Below, piece by piece: positions 49,741-62,729 of a stretch of DNA of 64,000 nt (position 1 is its first letter; every line of letters begins with the position of its first letter). The notes beneath the pieces are model-generated. The model had not been told where the DNA came from and did not search any database. It was given only the letters and a program-made list of their open reading frames with translations. The stretch covers positions 1-64,000 of the forward strand of contig JAFEUB010000792.1 of assembly GCA_024529925.1 (NCBI GenBank), given 5' to 3'. This DNA is from Ophthalmolycus amberensis. Its lineage: Eukaryota; Chordata; Actinopteri; Perciformes; Zoarcidae. The position numbers and the translations under genes were made by a program.

Positions 49741-50263
49741 GCTATGCCATTGTTAGACTATTGAGTCTTGATTTCTAAAGATTAACAGATCATCAGTTTT
49801 CATCAGCTATCATCTACATTTTCAAATTGGATTTGACTGCCATATTTCTTCAGGGAAATGTAATCCAAGAAGGCTATATAGTCAATTTTTACATTTCTTT
49901 ATACAACTTATGCAACATGTTGCCACACCGGTTACTTCAGGGAAGCAGGAGGATTTTCCAGTTTTATTTCAGAAGTGTTGCTATTGGGTTCGTCTCTACG
50001 TGCATGTGCAGTCATGAATATTTTTTTAGGCCCTTGCGCCCTGCACAGGTCTCTCTGTGCTGTGCAGCCATAGTTCTGCTCATTCAAACAGTGGAAATAA
50101 AAAAACACAATGGCCCTTTTAAACTCCAACTACTTTCCTGTATAGTGCAGTCCCCTTCACTCCCCACACAAATAAAAGGCTAGCAAACACAATTTACAAT
50201 GCCGCAGGCACAGTCCAGTCACTTCCTCATATTTTTACAAATTTAAAAAATCCTCTTTTTTGA
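49741..50263. other. Non-coding, nothing recognised
   Basis: Unassigned. May include unreadable parts of the adjoining retroelement. Confidence 0.45.
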
Positions 50264-51115
50264 CACAGAAAGTGTCTGCGTTTCTCCCAATACCAGTACA
50301 AACGGCTGTCATTTGGCCATTCCCTGGCTCTGCTCACTTTCTCCAGAGTATGGAAACAGCGCTGGAGCCATTACACAGGAAAAAGATCAGGGTTTTGTCC
50401 TACTTAGACGACCTGATCCGATTGCCCCCTTGTCAGGAGAATGCTGTACTCCACACGGTCAAAGATGTAGAGCATCTGCAAACACTATAGGTTTCGTCAT
50501 CAATTGGCAGGGGAGCTCTCTTTTTCCCACAAATCAAATTACACGGCGGCGAACCTCTATGGATGGGGTGCAATGTGCCAGTCCCAAGTGGTAGGTGGAA
50601 AGTGGAAGAATCCCCCATCCCTCTACAAAACCTGTCTGGAGCCTGTCTGTGGTGCTGAAAGTGCTTAAACACTTTGCTCCACTACTAAAAAACGTACATG
50701 TTAGGGTGAGGAAAGACAACATTACAGTGGCAGCATACACTAACCGAACAGGGCGGCATGCGATCAGTCCTGGCTATGTCCACATAGCCAGGAGACGTCT
50801 GCTGTGGTCTCACAAGCAACTACCTTTTATCAGCAGTGTACATCCCCGGGGTACAGAACCGCGCGGTGTAATGTCTTTCGAGAGAATTCACAATGCGCAC
50901 TGTAGTTCTCCATGAACACACGAGAGCACTCTCCACTAGGACTGGATGAATCCTCTCACCGACAGTGGGCCAGAGCTCTCATTTAAGCATTTCCCCCAGT
51001 TCCTCTGACTGTCCCTATTACACATTGAATCGCACATTCAGGAAGATAATCTAACAATCATTCTGGCGGCCAAAAGCAAATTATGGTTCCCGACTATGTT
51101 GCAGTTATCTATTCA
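50264..51115 (+). pseudogene. DIRS-type retrotransposon RT/RNase H relic
   Basis: Decayed pol fragment of a DIRS-like (YR) retrotransposon. Frame 2 from 50264 gives HRKCLRF and then YQYKRLSFGHSLALLTFSRV, matching 'HRrFLRFaF...YqYrvLPFGLslaPrtFtk'. Frame 1 then gives METALEPL and IRVLSYLDDLIRL, with the catalytic YLDD at 50401-50412. After that, GFVINWQGSSLFP is in the third frame. A GWGAMCQ motif (RNase H start) returns in frame 2 near 50560. HFAPLLKNVHVRVRKDN and AAYTNRTG (RNase H core) are in the frame 50595-50915. ILAAKSKLWFP at about 51060 matches the region after RNase H. At least four frame changes make it non-functional. No tyrosine recombinase or terminal repeats could be read downstream. 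DIRS identity is supported by YLDD followed by the 'NrGA/YiNRqGG'-type RNase H layout. Confidence 0.8.
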
Positions 51116-52825
51116 GAGTATCCTGCATTTTTTTACTTAACTTCAGGCACTGCAATGAGCTGTATCCAGTGTCTCTATAATCCGAGTAGAGCCACTGTTC
51201 CAGCAAAAAGGCTCAGTAGTATCGAACTATCTCGGAAGAGTCCATCTAAGTATGTGTGAATCCCCGAAATGAGCAGTATCTTCAGGTATCTGATCACTCT
51301 TCACGGAAATGCTTGGGATGTCCTTTGAAGAAAGAGGTGGGAATTACTGGGTAAGTTATGATACAACACTATCACAATACAGCTTTGCTTGCTCTGAAGG
51401 AAGCACTAAAGAAGGGGTCATTTGGTTGCCAAAATACAAAATATGCATCTTCTGGGAGACATGAATGTATTTATCAAATGCCATAGAATTTGCCTTTATA
51501 CTGTAGGTTTTGAGTTATGGTACAATATGTACAGTTATAATTGTATGTCTGTATCTTGTTTTTATGTTAATTTTCTCAGCAAAGTCATTGGGGTTCATCC
51601 TCTGAGGACCATGGATGTATTTTTGTGAACTATAAAGTCTTGTTAATAGTGTGTAAGATCAGAATTTCTTGACTGTGAAGGAACCAAAGAACACTGCACA
51701 CTACTGATTATTTACTCTCACTTTATCCATGAGGTTTTGATCCTCAGACCTTCATCAGGTAAGATGTAGCACATATATGAATCTGACCCACAGAAGAACT
51801 AATCAATCAAAGGAGGCAGGCAGCAACTTCAAGATTAGTAGCCATACAAATAAAGGTCAAAGAGTTCTTTGAATTGTAAACAAACATCGCAATCCAATCT
51901 GCAGTTCCAGATATTTCCCTCTAGACCGAAGTGTTGGTATGATCAACCAACAATGCCATAACACTCACCTTTCAATCGCATCCAAATAGAAACCAACTTC
52001 GATGAACAGTTGTGTGACCTTCTTTGCAGTGCAAACTTCAAATATTTATTTGACAAACAATGACTACAGTTAGGTTGCAGGTAGTTCTGCTGATATTGTC
52101 ATTCACAATACATGGCAGAATATACAGTATATTCACTAAAATATTCTATACAGGTATTTGAAGGATTTTCAAAATCCCAAATTACTTTAAATAATGTAAA
52201 ATAAAGGTAAAAGCCAATGCTGCTAAATAATTCAGTGTGATCTTTAGATCCTCAGTAAGCAAAAATGATACAGCTATAGGAAAACCAAACCTACATACAT
52301 CACTTCACTAAATCAAACCTTTCTCAAAGTATTTCCCTGTTTTGCTAAAAATAATAATTGCCAATAACTCATGAAACCTAGAAAGCTACCGATGTAAAGA
52401 ACGTAATACTTCGAAGAAAGAGAGACTTCTATATTGACTCGGTCATCCATTGTTCACCAATAAATAAAGTGACGCAAGCATTTGCAATGTGTACTTTAGT
52501 ATGCTTTTTCATCTGGAGCAGTAGAGAATTGGTCATGCACCGTTTGATCAACTATTTCTGCACTAGCTTCACTGCTATATTCATGACATAATAATATTTC
52601 TTTCTGTTCATCATGTAACTTTTCGGTAGGCTGGTCTGAGTCAATAGTTTAGGGCTTTTTCATGCTCGCAGCCAACAATCATCATTGCACATTATATTTA
52701 CAGTATGTTAATTCACATGTCAATGTATGATGCTGGGTCTAGTTAGTCCGTCTACTGATAATCACTGTCACAGCAACATTAGGAGTTATATTATATGCCA
52801 ACAAATTATGCAAATGTTTGGACTA
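51116..52825. other. Non-coding; possible repeat motif near 51.75 kb
   Basis: GATCCTCAGACCTTCATCAG at about 51740-51759 is the complement of a CTGATGAAGGTCTGAGGATC motif often seen in fish dispersed repeats. The nearby GAACACTGCACACTACTGAT fits the same repeat type. The extent cannot be defined. The rest is unassigned and may hide the 3' part of the DIRS element. Confidence 0.35.
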
Positions 52826-52882
52826 AAGGTGTACAGCCATGCTAGCGGCTCGGTGAGGCTGTACTTAGCATTTGACTCAAAC
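52826..52882 (+). repeat. Truncated teleost GCTAACA-type repeat
   Basis: GTACAGCCATGCTAGCGGCT, CGGTGAGGCTGTACTTAGC and TTTGACTCAAA match the start of the fish repeat whose other part is present in inverse orientation at 25738-26036. Only about 57 bp survive. Confidence 0.6.
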
Positions 52883-52975
52883 TAAAACTGTGTAAGTAAG
52901 TGCCTAACTCATCTTAATTAAAATACAACTAAAATTAAAATTTAAATACAACTAAACACAATTTATAGCTAAAAA

Positions 52976-53170
52976 GCAAGGAATCGCAAGAACCGTTCAT
53001 CCGATCTACTTTACACTTGGCAGGTGAGTTGCTTGGGACCTAAGGGAGTACTTTGTTGAATTTGGCATAATTTGGACACATGGCAACATTCAATATTAAC
53101 AAACTTTGACAAAACAAGTGACTGTGACTCTGTGTGTGTGGAGGCAGGGCTTCAGGACTCAAGCATGTTG
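52976..53170 (+). repeat. Dispersed repeat shared with 19.63 kb
   Basis: After the part shared with 19621-19722, it continues GACCTAAGGGAGTACTTTG, TTGAATTTGGCATAATTTGG, CATTCAATATTAACAAACTT, TGACAAAACAAGTGACTGTG and TGTGTGTGTGGAGGCAGGGC. I know this run as a dispersed teleost repeat. The copy here is more complete than that at 19.6 kb. Confidence 0.65.
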
Positions 53171-54539
53171 TATGTAACATGGATGCTGGATGTACTAACT
53201 TTACATGGATGCTATACTAAACCGGACTCTTTCTCACTTCTTTGGAGTCACCATGAATGGATAGCCAACTGGAAGTGGAATCCGAACAGAAAGTACTTCA
53301 CAGGTGTGACTGAGTGAGCAGTGACTTGGGTGTGTTGTGCAAGTCAATACAACCTCTGTTAAGCCAGCTTTTAGCTGTTTTATAAGCAGGACTGTGCAAA
53401 GGGAAAGACCCCCTGCTGATGGCAGATGAGCCGGTCACTGGGATTACTCTGAGCTGCATTTATTGGAATGAATAACAATATAATTAGTGTCTTATTAAGT
53501 TAGTTGTTTCAAATGTTTATAAGGTTGTTCCTCCACGGCTTGAGTTGGACTTGCAGTCATGACAAATTGTGAGCTTTATGTATTATTCACTTGCTAACAC
53601 ATGTTTTGTGCATGTGTGTCTGTGCCACTGTGTGACAGCATAAAACTGACATGTGGCGGCGACACAAAGCACAAATAAAAACATTTGCGGGAAGGTGCCA
53701 GATTTTGGATGAAGGCAGCCCAAAGCAAGCTTGATCTATGCCTGTCTGTGTCAGGCCTGTGAGCCTTGGTTCGAAGAGTGGCAATACAAAGCAGCGATGT
53801 TTGAGATGGGTATGAGAACGGGCTGCACACCCTGCTTATGGGCTGGGGGTTACACCCCACCATATGGGATCCAAATGCTCTTTGCCGATGCTCAAAAGAG
53901 TCCCGAAACAGAAAAATAAGACGAAAAGATCAAATGAAGGCAGAGGACAAGTTCTCTGCAGAAACGACACCGCCACACACTTCAAGTGGGTCATTAGTGA
54001 TGTTTGAGAGGGACTCTTTTTGTCAGTCTATACATTGTTTTTTTCAGAAATTTTGTCAGATTATACCTTAAAGTCTATTAGATAATGTAGTTGTAATTAA
54101 CGTTTTGTTACCTGGATAAATTGCATTTGGTTGACAATGATCAGCTTGATACATGCCAGACTCTCCCGACATTTCTTTTATCAGAGGACATTACTTAAAC
54201 TGGCAACACAGTCAGAGATAAATGTCTTGGTTTAGAATTAGAATTCCCAAGGTCATAGCAGAGGGACATTTCAATTAGGGTCCTTTCTGAGAGCAAATTT
54301 AAGTGAAGGGGGAGAAGTACTTAACAGAAAAATGACTGTTTAATGAAACTGTCATTCCCTGACAGGAGTTTGATGAATACCAATGGCCTTCTATTTGGCA
54401 GTGTGTCATGTATGTATGTGGCAGTGTAGTTTATTATTCTCCCTCTCAATTCTGCAACCAAAATTGACGTCTTTGATTTGTTGACATTATCGCTGGATTT
54501 TCTGTAGTGTCACAGCTGCAGTGATTTGATTTAACCAAG
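53171..54539. other. Non-coding, nothing recognised
   Basis: Overlapping short frames at 53594-54071 on both strands have no domain. No repeat recognised. Confidence 0.5.
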
Positions 54540-55128
54540 ATGAATGAATGAATGAATGAATTTTATTTATATAGCGCTTTTCACAGACAGTAGTTTCACA
54601 AAGTGCTTAACAGAGCAGACATTTAAAAGCATAAAAAACACAATGTGACCCTAGGGTCAATAAATTATCTACACAGAGAAAATTAAAAAAATAAAATAAA
54701 AAAAGAATAAAAAATAAAATAAAAATGTAAAACATATTTTAAGAGCAGGTCTAGGACATGGGTTTACTTTTACACAAACGCCAGCCTAAACAGGTGGGTT
54801 TTGAGCTGGCTTTTAAAAGTATCCACAGTATCTGCGAGGCGCAGCGTTGCAGGCAGAGCATTCCAGAGCCTCGGGGCCACTGCCTCAAAGGCTCGGTCAC
54901 CACGGGTCTTAAATCGTGTGCGTGGGACTGACAGAAGACCTAGAGCGTTTGACCTGAGAGTGCGGGCGGGTGAATAGGGGCGAAGTAGATCAGCTACATA
55001 AGCCGGAGCCTGACCGTGAAGTGCTCTGTAAGTGATGGTGAGAATTTTAAAGTGTATCCTAGATGCTACAGGAAGCCAGTGGAGAGATCGGAGTACGGGG
55101 GTGATGTGAGACCGTCGATTTGTCCTGG
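54540..55128 (+). repeat. Teleost dispersed repeat, 'TATATAGCGCTTTTCACAGAC' type
   Basis: A TGAA microsatellite (54540-54559) leads into TTTATTTATATAGCGCTTTT, CACAGACAGTAG, TTTCACAAAGTGCTTAACAG, an A-rich stretch (54660-54735), then AAACAGGTGGGTTTTGAGC, AGAGCATTCCAGAGCCTCGG, GCCTCAAAGGCTCGGTCACC, GAAGTGCTCTGTAAGTGATG, and GAAGCCAGTGGAGAGATCGG. It ends abruptly at about 55128 where other copies usually continue. This is one of the best-preserved repeats in the window. I am sure of the repeat type but not of its class (LINE 3' region or composite SINE), nor of its sense strand. Confidence 0.8.
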
Positions 55129-56840
55129 TGAGTAATCATGCGACCAATCAACATCAAAAAAGAGAAGACTAATCATAACACAGTTTCCTTGTTGAATATA
55201 GTTCAAGGGATGAACCCTCCGCAGTGAGAAATAGGGGCAGCAACACTCCTGGTTTTTCTTGCCCATTAGTACAACATTCCCCAAGTCTGATGGACAGTGT
55301 CACGGCTGTGTGGAGGTGTAATTTCACCAGCTGACAGCTGCTTATGTTCTCACTTGTCAGACTTTTTAATGTGAAATGCAATAATCTATAAAGATGGACT
55401 GCAGACATTGTAGGCTTTGCTATTGTGTACACTTGCAATAGCTGTGATAACTAAACATTTCCAAGAATAACCTGCCACATACTTTCAATGACTAATAGTC
55501 AAATAAAGCTATAATATTTCCTTTTTTTCTAATGTTCATGGCATTGCATTGTTCATCAGCATGTTCGCATACTGTAAAAAAATTACGATATTTTTTACTG
55601 GAAAAGCGTCAGCATTCAGTACAATGAAAATTGCAATCCGCTATAACTTTGTGATTCTGTCTAGGCCAGCAGAGAAGGCCTTGCTGGCCCTGACGGCCCA
55701 CCACTGCGTTTTATACGTCACAAGCAGCTCATGCCACTGTAAAGTGTTTGTGCATGCCAGGGATGGTGGAACGCAGTAATCTCCATTTGTTTGTAGTGTG
55801 TGTGTTGGTGTGTGTGTGTGTGTCTGAAGCATAACTGGTTGCACATTGCCTTACATGCTGCTCAGTTACAAGCAAATGATATAAAGACTGCATTCTCTGC
55901 AGCTGCTACTTGCAGGATTATCTGTGAAAAAGTAGCAAGGACATTAGTGCAGTGAGTATCTCTGACTCTGGTATAAGGGTGTGAGATGAAGTTTCCACAT
56001 GGGGGCACAGAGTGCGCACATGTTATGGAGTTAGAGACTGAAAATACATATGTAGCTCTTGATCTAGGTATTTTATTGAGCTGAATGCATTAAGTATTGC
56101 TCGTGTTATTTAAACAGTTTACATCAAACCACTACATCAAATAGCCTCTGAGCTTTACTTGACATGGACTATACACAGAGGAAAACTCTACTCTACTACA
56201 ACAGCTGTATTTAGTGAGACATTCCTACATTTGAGTCAAGGTGATTAACAAAGTAAGTGCTTATACCAGACCCAGGGTGCATGAGAAACAAGACGAAGGT
56301 CTGGGCAAGCGATGTGATGAACATTTGGCAGACAGCCTTAGGGAGAATCGGTACTGAGAGTCAGAGGGACGAGCCATATTAGAGCAAGGGTGAGGTCCTG
56401 TGATGGGCCCTACGATGCAGCACACCGCTGTGTGGCCCAGATAAATAGTCTGACAGGCCCATCAAGAGGGATGTAATGCTTTCCATGTCCCTCAACATTG
56501 TGTCCAAGAACGAATGAGCGAGAGCTCTCACTGGCAGGTGAAATGAAACATGTCGGCTCAGCCTCAACATTAACTGGAATACAAACCGGTTTTATCTTGA
56601 ACGTAGTTTTTTTCATTACAATGTCATCATCAATTATTTGAGTAGTAAATTAAACTGGCAATATACAAGTTTTTGTCTTTAACTCATCATTTTGAAGTAA
56701 ATGTTGATTGCACAATGTAATGGCTAGAATAATGACGCCATCCTATAAGCCTTTTCTTCCTAGCACGGGGTATGATCTCCCGGGAAACTGAAGGCTCAAA
56801 AGAAGTGCATCAACCATTGTGTAACCGAAATAAGAGGGGG
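55129..56840. other. Non-coding, nothing recognised
   Basis: Includes a short (TG)n tract near 55796-55823. No exon or named repeat. Confidence 0.5.
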
Positions 56841-57620
56841 ATAGTGTTTTTGTGTTTTCCACGGTAGCCATCGATAGCCATCTCCAGCTAGCGGAAATGG
56901 CCGACGGTGGAACAACCAGAGTGACTGTTGAAACGCTACCATGCTAAAGTAAAATGAGCCCCCTGACAGAGGAGGAAAAGAAGGAGAAGAGGTGATGAAC
57001 AAAAAACTGAGGTAAAACAAGAGTGAACCACAGATGGGAGCTGGAGAGGGACTTGAGAGGGTAGGCATTCAGTTGGCATTCTTTCCGTTTGACCAGTAAG
57101 GAACAAAATCTGCCTACACTAAGTAATTCTACCAGGGGTTTTGCTCATAGCACTGAGATCTGGCTTTCCACTACAAGTTGGGAGTTTTATAGCTGTTACT
57201 TGCTTTGTACTGAAGCCAGACTGCTAGTGGTTGCTGTGCCTGTGTCACAGGTTGTGATTAGTTGCCAACCGTACGGAAAGGACTAATAGCACAAGCTGTT
57301 AAGCTGCTTTCTCTTTGCAAGTAATTGGACTTTAAAAGAAAAGGACAAGCACATTGCAGTGTAAATGTCCATACAGTCTTGTATTCAAATGTGATATATG
57401 ATTGAGTAAATAGTTGTCAACAATAAGTTGGCAAACTAATTTGCATGCTAACTAGAACGCTGGCTAGCATTTGGTACCATCTTCTTCTTTACGGCACACA
57501 TTTTCACTTATCGACGAAAAAGCACAGGTGAAACAAATGGAATCAACAATGGTTCTGTTCTATTCAAGCACCCCAGTAAGCCATGTCAGTTAGCCAGCGT
57601 GCACAATAGCAGGACCCTGA
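56841..57620 (+). repeat. Possible dispersed repeat
   Basis: Holds GGTAGCCATCGATAGCCATC, AGCTAGCGGAAATGGCCGAC, GAAACGCTACCATGCTAAAG, TTTGCTCATAGCACTGAGAT, CTGGCTTTCCACTACAAG, ACTGAAGCCAGACTGCTAGT, and GGTTGCTGTGCC in order. I recall similar blocks as repeated in fish genomes and transcript ends, but nothing else in this window matches them. No coding capacity. Tentative. Confidence 0.35.
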
Positions 57621-60600
57621 AACTGAAGCTGCTCAATGTAAATCAAGTATCACTAACTATCATTTACACCTGTGCTCTTCCTACTGTGACATGTCAAAAT
57701 TTCTAAAACTGAGTAATGGATCATTGATGGGTGACCAACAAGAAATTCTGACAAAGGCTCAATTCATTTAATTAAAAAAAAACACATTCTTGGCAAGATA
57801 ATCACCCCTAAAGTGGCTCAAAATAGCTGCTTTGTAGAAATTTTTTCTTTAGATTCTTCATGATAACCCGAAGGGCTTTTTCATTTGCTCCTGACACCTT
57901 TTAAAATGAAATGTCTCTTTTTGTCCCCAAGACAATAGTAATTGCAAAAAAAATCCATTTGTAAAGCCAGGACTTTTTCCAAAGCTGCCACACCAGTGCT
58001 TCAGAAAACAAATATCCACCGGAGCCATGCTAACCAGCCACCCGTCTCTGATGAGAGGTGGATAGGTCTCTTTCATCTGTGCCAGTGTAAAAATGAGTCC
58101 ATGGAGTGGTTATTTTCTATTCTGCATCCGGTGTCCTTGTTTGTTTGAGAAAGACAAAGACCGCCTGCGTACATGGTGTCTCCAGCTTCCCTCGTCCTTC
58201 TGTTGTGCTCCCCATATTTCAATCTGCCCTCTTCAATATCACCCACCCCTTACTCTCCAGGCCCCCATCCAATCCTCATTCCTGAGATGTTGTGGTGTCT
58301 GTGACACCATCAGCCATGTTCGAAGGGTCATTAGCACAGCCATCATTAAATAAATGAAATCAATCCCAAAAACAGCTGGCTCCTGGGGAGGGAGGGCGAT
58401 TTGGGAATATACCGGGAGGTTCAGGCAGAAAATATTGATGGGGATGCTGTTGTGAAGTGAGCATGCGTGTGCATTCACGTATCCATGTGTGTGTATGTTT
58501 ATGTGCGTGCATGTGTGGCTGGGATGGCGGAAGGTCTAACATCATGAGCTTTAGATTGTTCTCGATCTTCGCCACAGTAATTATGATGTAAGTGGAACAA
58601 CAGTGTGTGGTGTGTGTGTGGTAATTAACCCCAGGCAGCTGAGAAATGAGTCTAATGAGGAGAGCGGGACGTGGAATCTGTTCAATCAATCCTCTCTCTC
58701 TCCTCTGGAGCTTTTAAATGTATCAGTGACCTTGTAATGGTTAACTGCGACACACATTTGAACCCATTTAGCACATCACCGTCTCTTCATTTATTTTTTT
58801 CCCCTAGTTTTTGTCTCATTTGAAGGGGACACAAGGAGTCTGGTTTGACTTTGAGTTGTGAGAGTATACCCCGTTTAATCCAGTGTATAGAATTATTCAA
58901 TGCGGTCGGTCATATGAGTTCATCTCCATGTCAAATTAGTACAACAAGCTAATGAAGCCTTGAAAATGTTGTTTGTTGATTAACATGAAAATTGAATATT
59001 AATTTAAGAACAAAATGTTACAAAGACGAGGGTAATAGAGTGAATCGTACATTAGGGGACATTGAATAAACGTCATTACACCAATATTGTTACCATCTCA
59101 ACTAAACAACAATAAAAATTCGGTCAGTTTTATTGGCCTGCGTCAGTGACAAATTTTAATGTAATTAACAAAATCATATCAATTAAACTGCCATTTTATG
59201 CAATTAAACTGGTCTTTGGAGGAATTGGAAATGAAGGAGCAGGGCAATGTATTCAAGTTTGCAGACAGAATGTGATGTTAATGATTATGTAGAAAATGTA
59301 TCTTACGGGTGGTGTTAATTGTGTGAAAAGAAACAAACCCGTGTTTTGGGATTAGTCACGTCATTAAAAAAGAAGACTTGCTTAATGTATCATGTATTTG
59401 GTTCTGTAGAAATGATTGGACAATGTGTACTCATTTATTTATCTCATTTGTTTAATAATAAATCTGAAGTGAAATCTGGGTGCAGTTTGCCTCCAACTGT
59501 TATACGAGATTACCTAGCTACCAAATTACATTCCTGGACCAAAAACAATATGAAACATGGGCCTGCTGGTTAGATATTACATTCGGCACATAATTAGTGT
59601 TATCAGATGTTTGACAAGTTTGTGTTAGTGAGTAATACTGTTCTGGTACTGCTTTAAATACATGTTCAAGTGGTTTTGTTTTTCCGTTTTTTAAACAATA
59701 TCCCAGAGGTATGATAAAGCAAAGTGTTGATGAGTGTCACTTCTCTTTTAGGAGAGGAAGTGGTATAGTGGGAGACCCCCACTGGGGGTTCATTTAAAGG
59801 TTGGTGGATGGTACTGGGAGGTTGGATGTTTCGCCTATGATGCATGCCAGGAAAGGAGATGCAGGGTCACATCGGGGTCTGTCTGTGTCTCATATGGAGC
59901 AGAGGTCATTGAGGTGAGCCACATGATTCAACACCCTGTAGAGGGGATGGCATATTAATCAGTAAAGTAACATAATCTGTCACAAATGAGGGTGTATACT
60001 GCAGCCAAACTCATGACTAAAGGCGCCATTAGCAATGCCAATCAGAGCAGTGTTCACACACACATAACCAGGCCGACCTGCCAAATTGCAAGGCTCGTTC
60101 ACACAGAGAGAATGCATCAATATAATTGGAAATTCTGACTGGAAACCTGTTATTTTCAGGGGTGGTAATGCTGTGAGGCATACTGTGACTGAAATTGATT
60201 GAGCCGATGATGTAGAACATTAGATAGCAGAACTACAGAGCAGATTATACGTTTTTAGACAGTTTTGCTTTAGCTCTGTACTCCAACATGTTGGATTTGA
60301 AATGAGACAATGACTGTGAGGTTAAAGTGCCAACTTCCAGCTTAAATGTGAGGTTGTTTACGTCTACATGTGATTAACAGTGTAAATACAGCGCTTTGTA
60401 TGGATTCTCAAGGATAAAAGGGGCTAGAAGTTAAACACATTGCTCGCTACATGGGTGTAAACAACCTCAAACACCTGTGAAGCTAACAGTCAGCATTGAA
60501 ACCTCAAGGTTTTTAGTTTCTTTTGAAATCCAGTGTGTAGAGAACTAGCACACAGACATATCATTGTCCAAATACCTTCAAAAGTGAAGTATATGTCATG

Positions 60601-61014
60601 TAGCTCCATTTAATAAAGACTTTTACTCAACGCGACAGAGTCAGGGGTGAATTGATAGTTGGATGACACTTCATGAGGTTCCTGATGTTGCCAATGAGGT
60701 CGAAGCACATCAGGGCAAACATATAGATCATTTTGTTAGAGAGTGTTTGTTTGGTTGCACTACCTGCAAATCATTTTTCTCAGATGAGAAACTTCAGCTT
60801 GCACCTTGATCTGGAGAGAGTTTTGTTTCAGTTGCCACTATCTTTTATTCTCTTCCCTTCGAAGCTAACTCGGTTGCACACAAGAGAAACACAGCTGTTG
60901 TAGGAGTTTTCCTCCGTGTATAGGGCATGTCAAGTGAGGCTCAGGTTATTTTCAATGTGCATCTCATGCAGATGGTTTGATGTAACCTGTTTAAATAACA
61001 CATGCAATGCATTA
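57621..61014. other. Non-coding; AT-rich, TAATTA-containing segment
   Basis: No gene recognised. The segment 59100-59310 is low in simple repeats and contains several ATTAA/TAATTA words. Conserved regulatory DNA is possible but untested. Confidence 0.45.
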
Positions 61015-61016
61015 TG

Positions 61017-61049
<33 letters not shown>

Positions 61050-61050
61050 C
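61015..61050. repeat. (TA)n(CA)n microsatellite
   Basis: Six TA units followed by about twelve CA units. Confidence 0.95.
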
Positions 61051-61233
61051 ACTGGTTCTCAACAGGCAAGGTACAAGTCTTGCAAAATGTATGATTCATG
61101 TTCAGTTTACCAAAGAGTCAGTCACCTCTGCCCGAAAGGTGTTACTGTTGGGTAAAAACAAATAGTACCAAGTTCTCTACAGCTACACATTAAACTGAGA
61201 GGTGTGCATCAATTATTGAGGGGGTGATACATG
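61051..61233. other. Non-coding spacer
   Basis: Short unassigned spacer between the microsatellite and the hAT-like end. Confidence 0.5.
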
Positions 61234-61340
61234 CCCTGTAGGGGTGTGAATCTTTCCAGGTTTCATGATTCCATCTTGATTATCGACTTCAAGACTGATT
61301 CTCGATTCCCTGACTCCAAATTGATTCCTGATTCAGCGAA
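61234..61340 (+). mobile_element. Possible hAT-like transposon end
   Basis: TGTAGGGGTGTGAATCTTTC is followed by TCATGATTCCATC, TTGATTATCGACTTCAAG, GATTCTCGATTCCCTGACTC and TTGATTCCTGATTCAG. Repeated GATTCTCGATTC words after TAGGGGTGTGAA are typical of fish hAT-like element ends. GTTGACAGCCCTAG at about 61933-61946 could be the opposite end, but no matching 8-bp target duplication is visible. Confidence 0.5.
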
Positions 61341-62729
61341 TGGGGACACTAATTTCAGGACCTAATTTCAGGACCTACTCCAGTCCCCTGTGTGGTTGCA
61401 AATTGTGGCATGAAAAGTAATTATAGTAGTAAGTAAAAAAGTAAAGGTTGTGGAGTTAAAGTTATATAGGCGACATGTATTTATGCTAAACGTGCACGAT
61501 ATAAACAAGTTTCTGTGGACTATATTGTATGTCATATCCAGTAAATATCACAATATAAAATGAGTGTTTTCTGTTTCAAAAATACAAACGTGGGAAGATA
61601 GCCAGTATTACTCACTCCTACTCTTTGATGGTTCCCACTTCAGTCTGATCTTGAGCACACAGATAAGAGGTACTTGGTAACATGGCGGCTGAGTTCTCTG
61701 CCATCATGACAGTTGTTGAATTATTCCTCGTTCAGCTTGATCTAAAGTTACATTTCATTTACGATCAATGAAAGTGACATTGTATGACTCGCGTCATGTG
61801 GTGCATTCAGTGCACGCAATGCAGACAGCCGTGGTAGCGCTGCTTTTTTTTCTCTTTCACAATTTAATTTACAACCATTTATTTTCCTATTTGAATGTCT
61901 TATTTTTTTACAATTTTTATTTAGAATATTCGTTGACAGCCCTAGTGTGTAGGATATCTGTCCATCAGTATTAATATGTAGGTACTTTTGCAGAAAATGG
62001 AAGTGGTGAATCCATTCAGAATTTGAGCAGATAAGAATCCCAGTTCTGAAATTAATTGATTTATTCCCCCAACCCCAACGCCGTGTGTCGTATTTTAATC
62101 TTTACGACTCAGAATCAAGCTGAGTTGGATGGTATTGACATCCCTTTCTGAAAATGTTACTGACACACGACCCTTATTCTTCCCACAGCGGGGTGTTTAC
62201 ATTGTGTGTGTGTGTGTGTTTGTATGTTTCACAGCAAGAAGGCAGGCTTATTTTTAACTAATGTACGGCAACAGTATTATTTTTAGTTGTGCATTTGGCA
62301 ATAAAGCATTATGGTGCAGTTTGATATGTGCCAAAACAAATGTTATATAATTTGTGAGAATTCTACGATGTGAAACAAAATCAGTCAGGGTTTTCTTCAG
62401 GGCATAATGCCAAGGAAACTCCTGTAACATCAACTGTTTGTGAATTAGTCATATTTAATTATTTCATATCACAGAAATGTTATAATTGTATCCAATATTG
62501 TATAGTAGATGTAGATGAATATATTTACCCTGACCATATATTCTGCCAGTCTCTGCTCTGTGTCCTGTTGCCTTGGCAGAGATCACTTTTCAATAAATGA
62601 TCCTTGGATTATTTTCCTTCCATAAACACGAAAACAACATTTTGTTTAAGTGGTTGAAATAAGATGTTGGGATACTGAGGATGCACAAAAGAAATCAACA
62701 GTTATTTATCGAGCCCGATTTTTATTTTT
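61341..62729. other. Non-coding, nothing else recognised
   Basis: Includes a (TG)n tract near 62203-62219 and T-rich sequence at 61845-61920. No exon recognised. Confidence 0.5.

Noticed and set aside
61234..61946. A complete 710-bp hAT-like element between TAGGGGTGTGAA and GACAGCCCTA.
   Set aside because: The two ends match only in part and no 8-bp target duplication flanks them, so only the left end is annotated.
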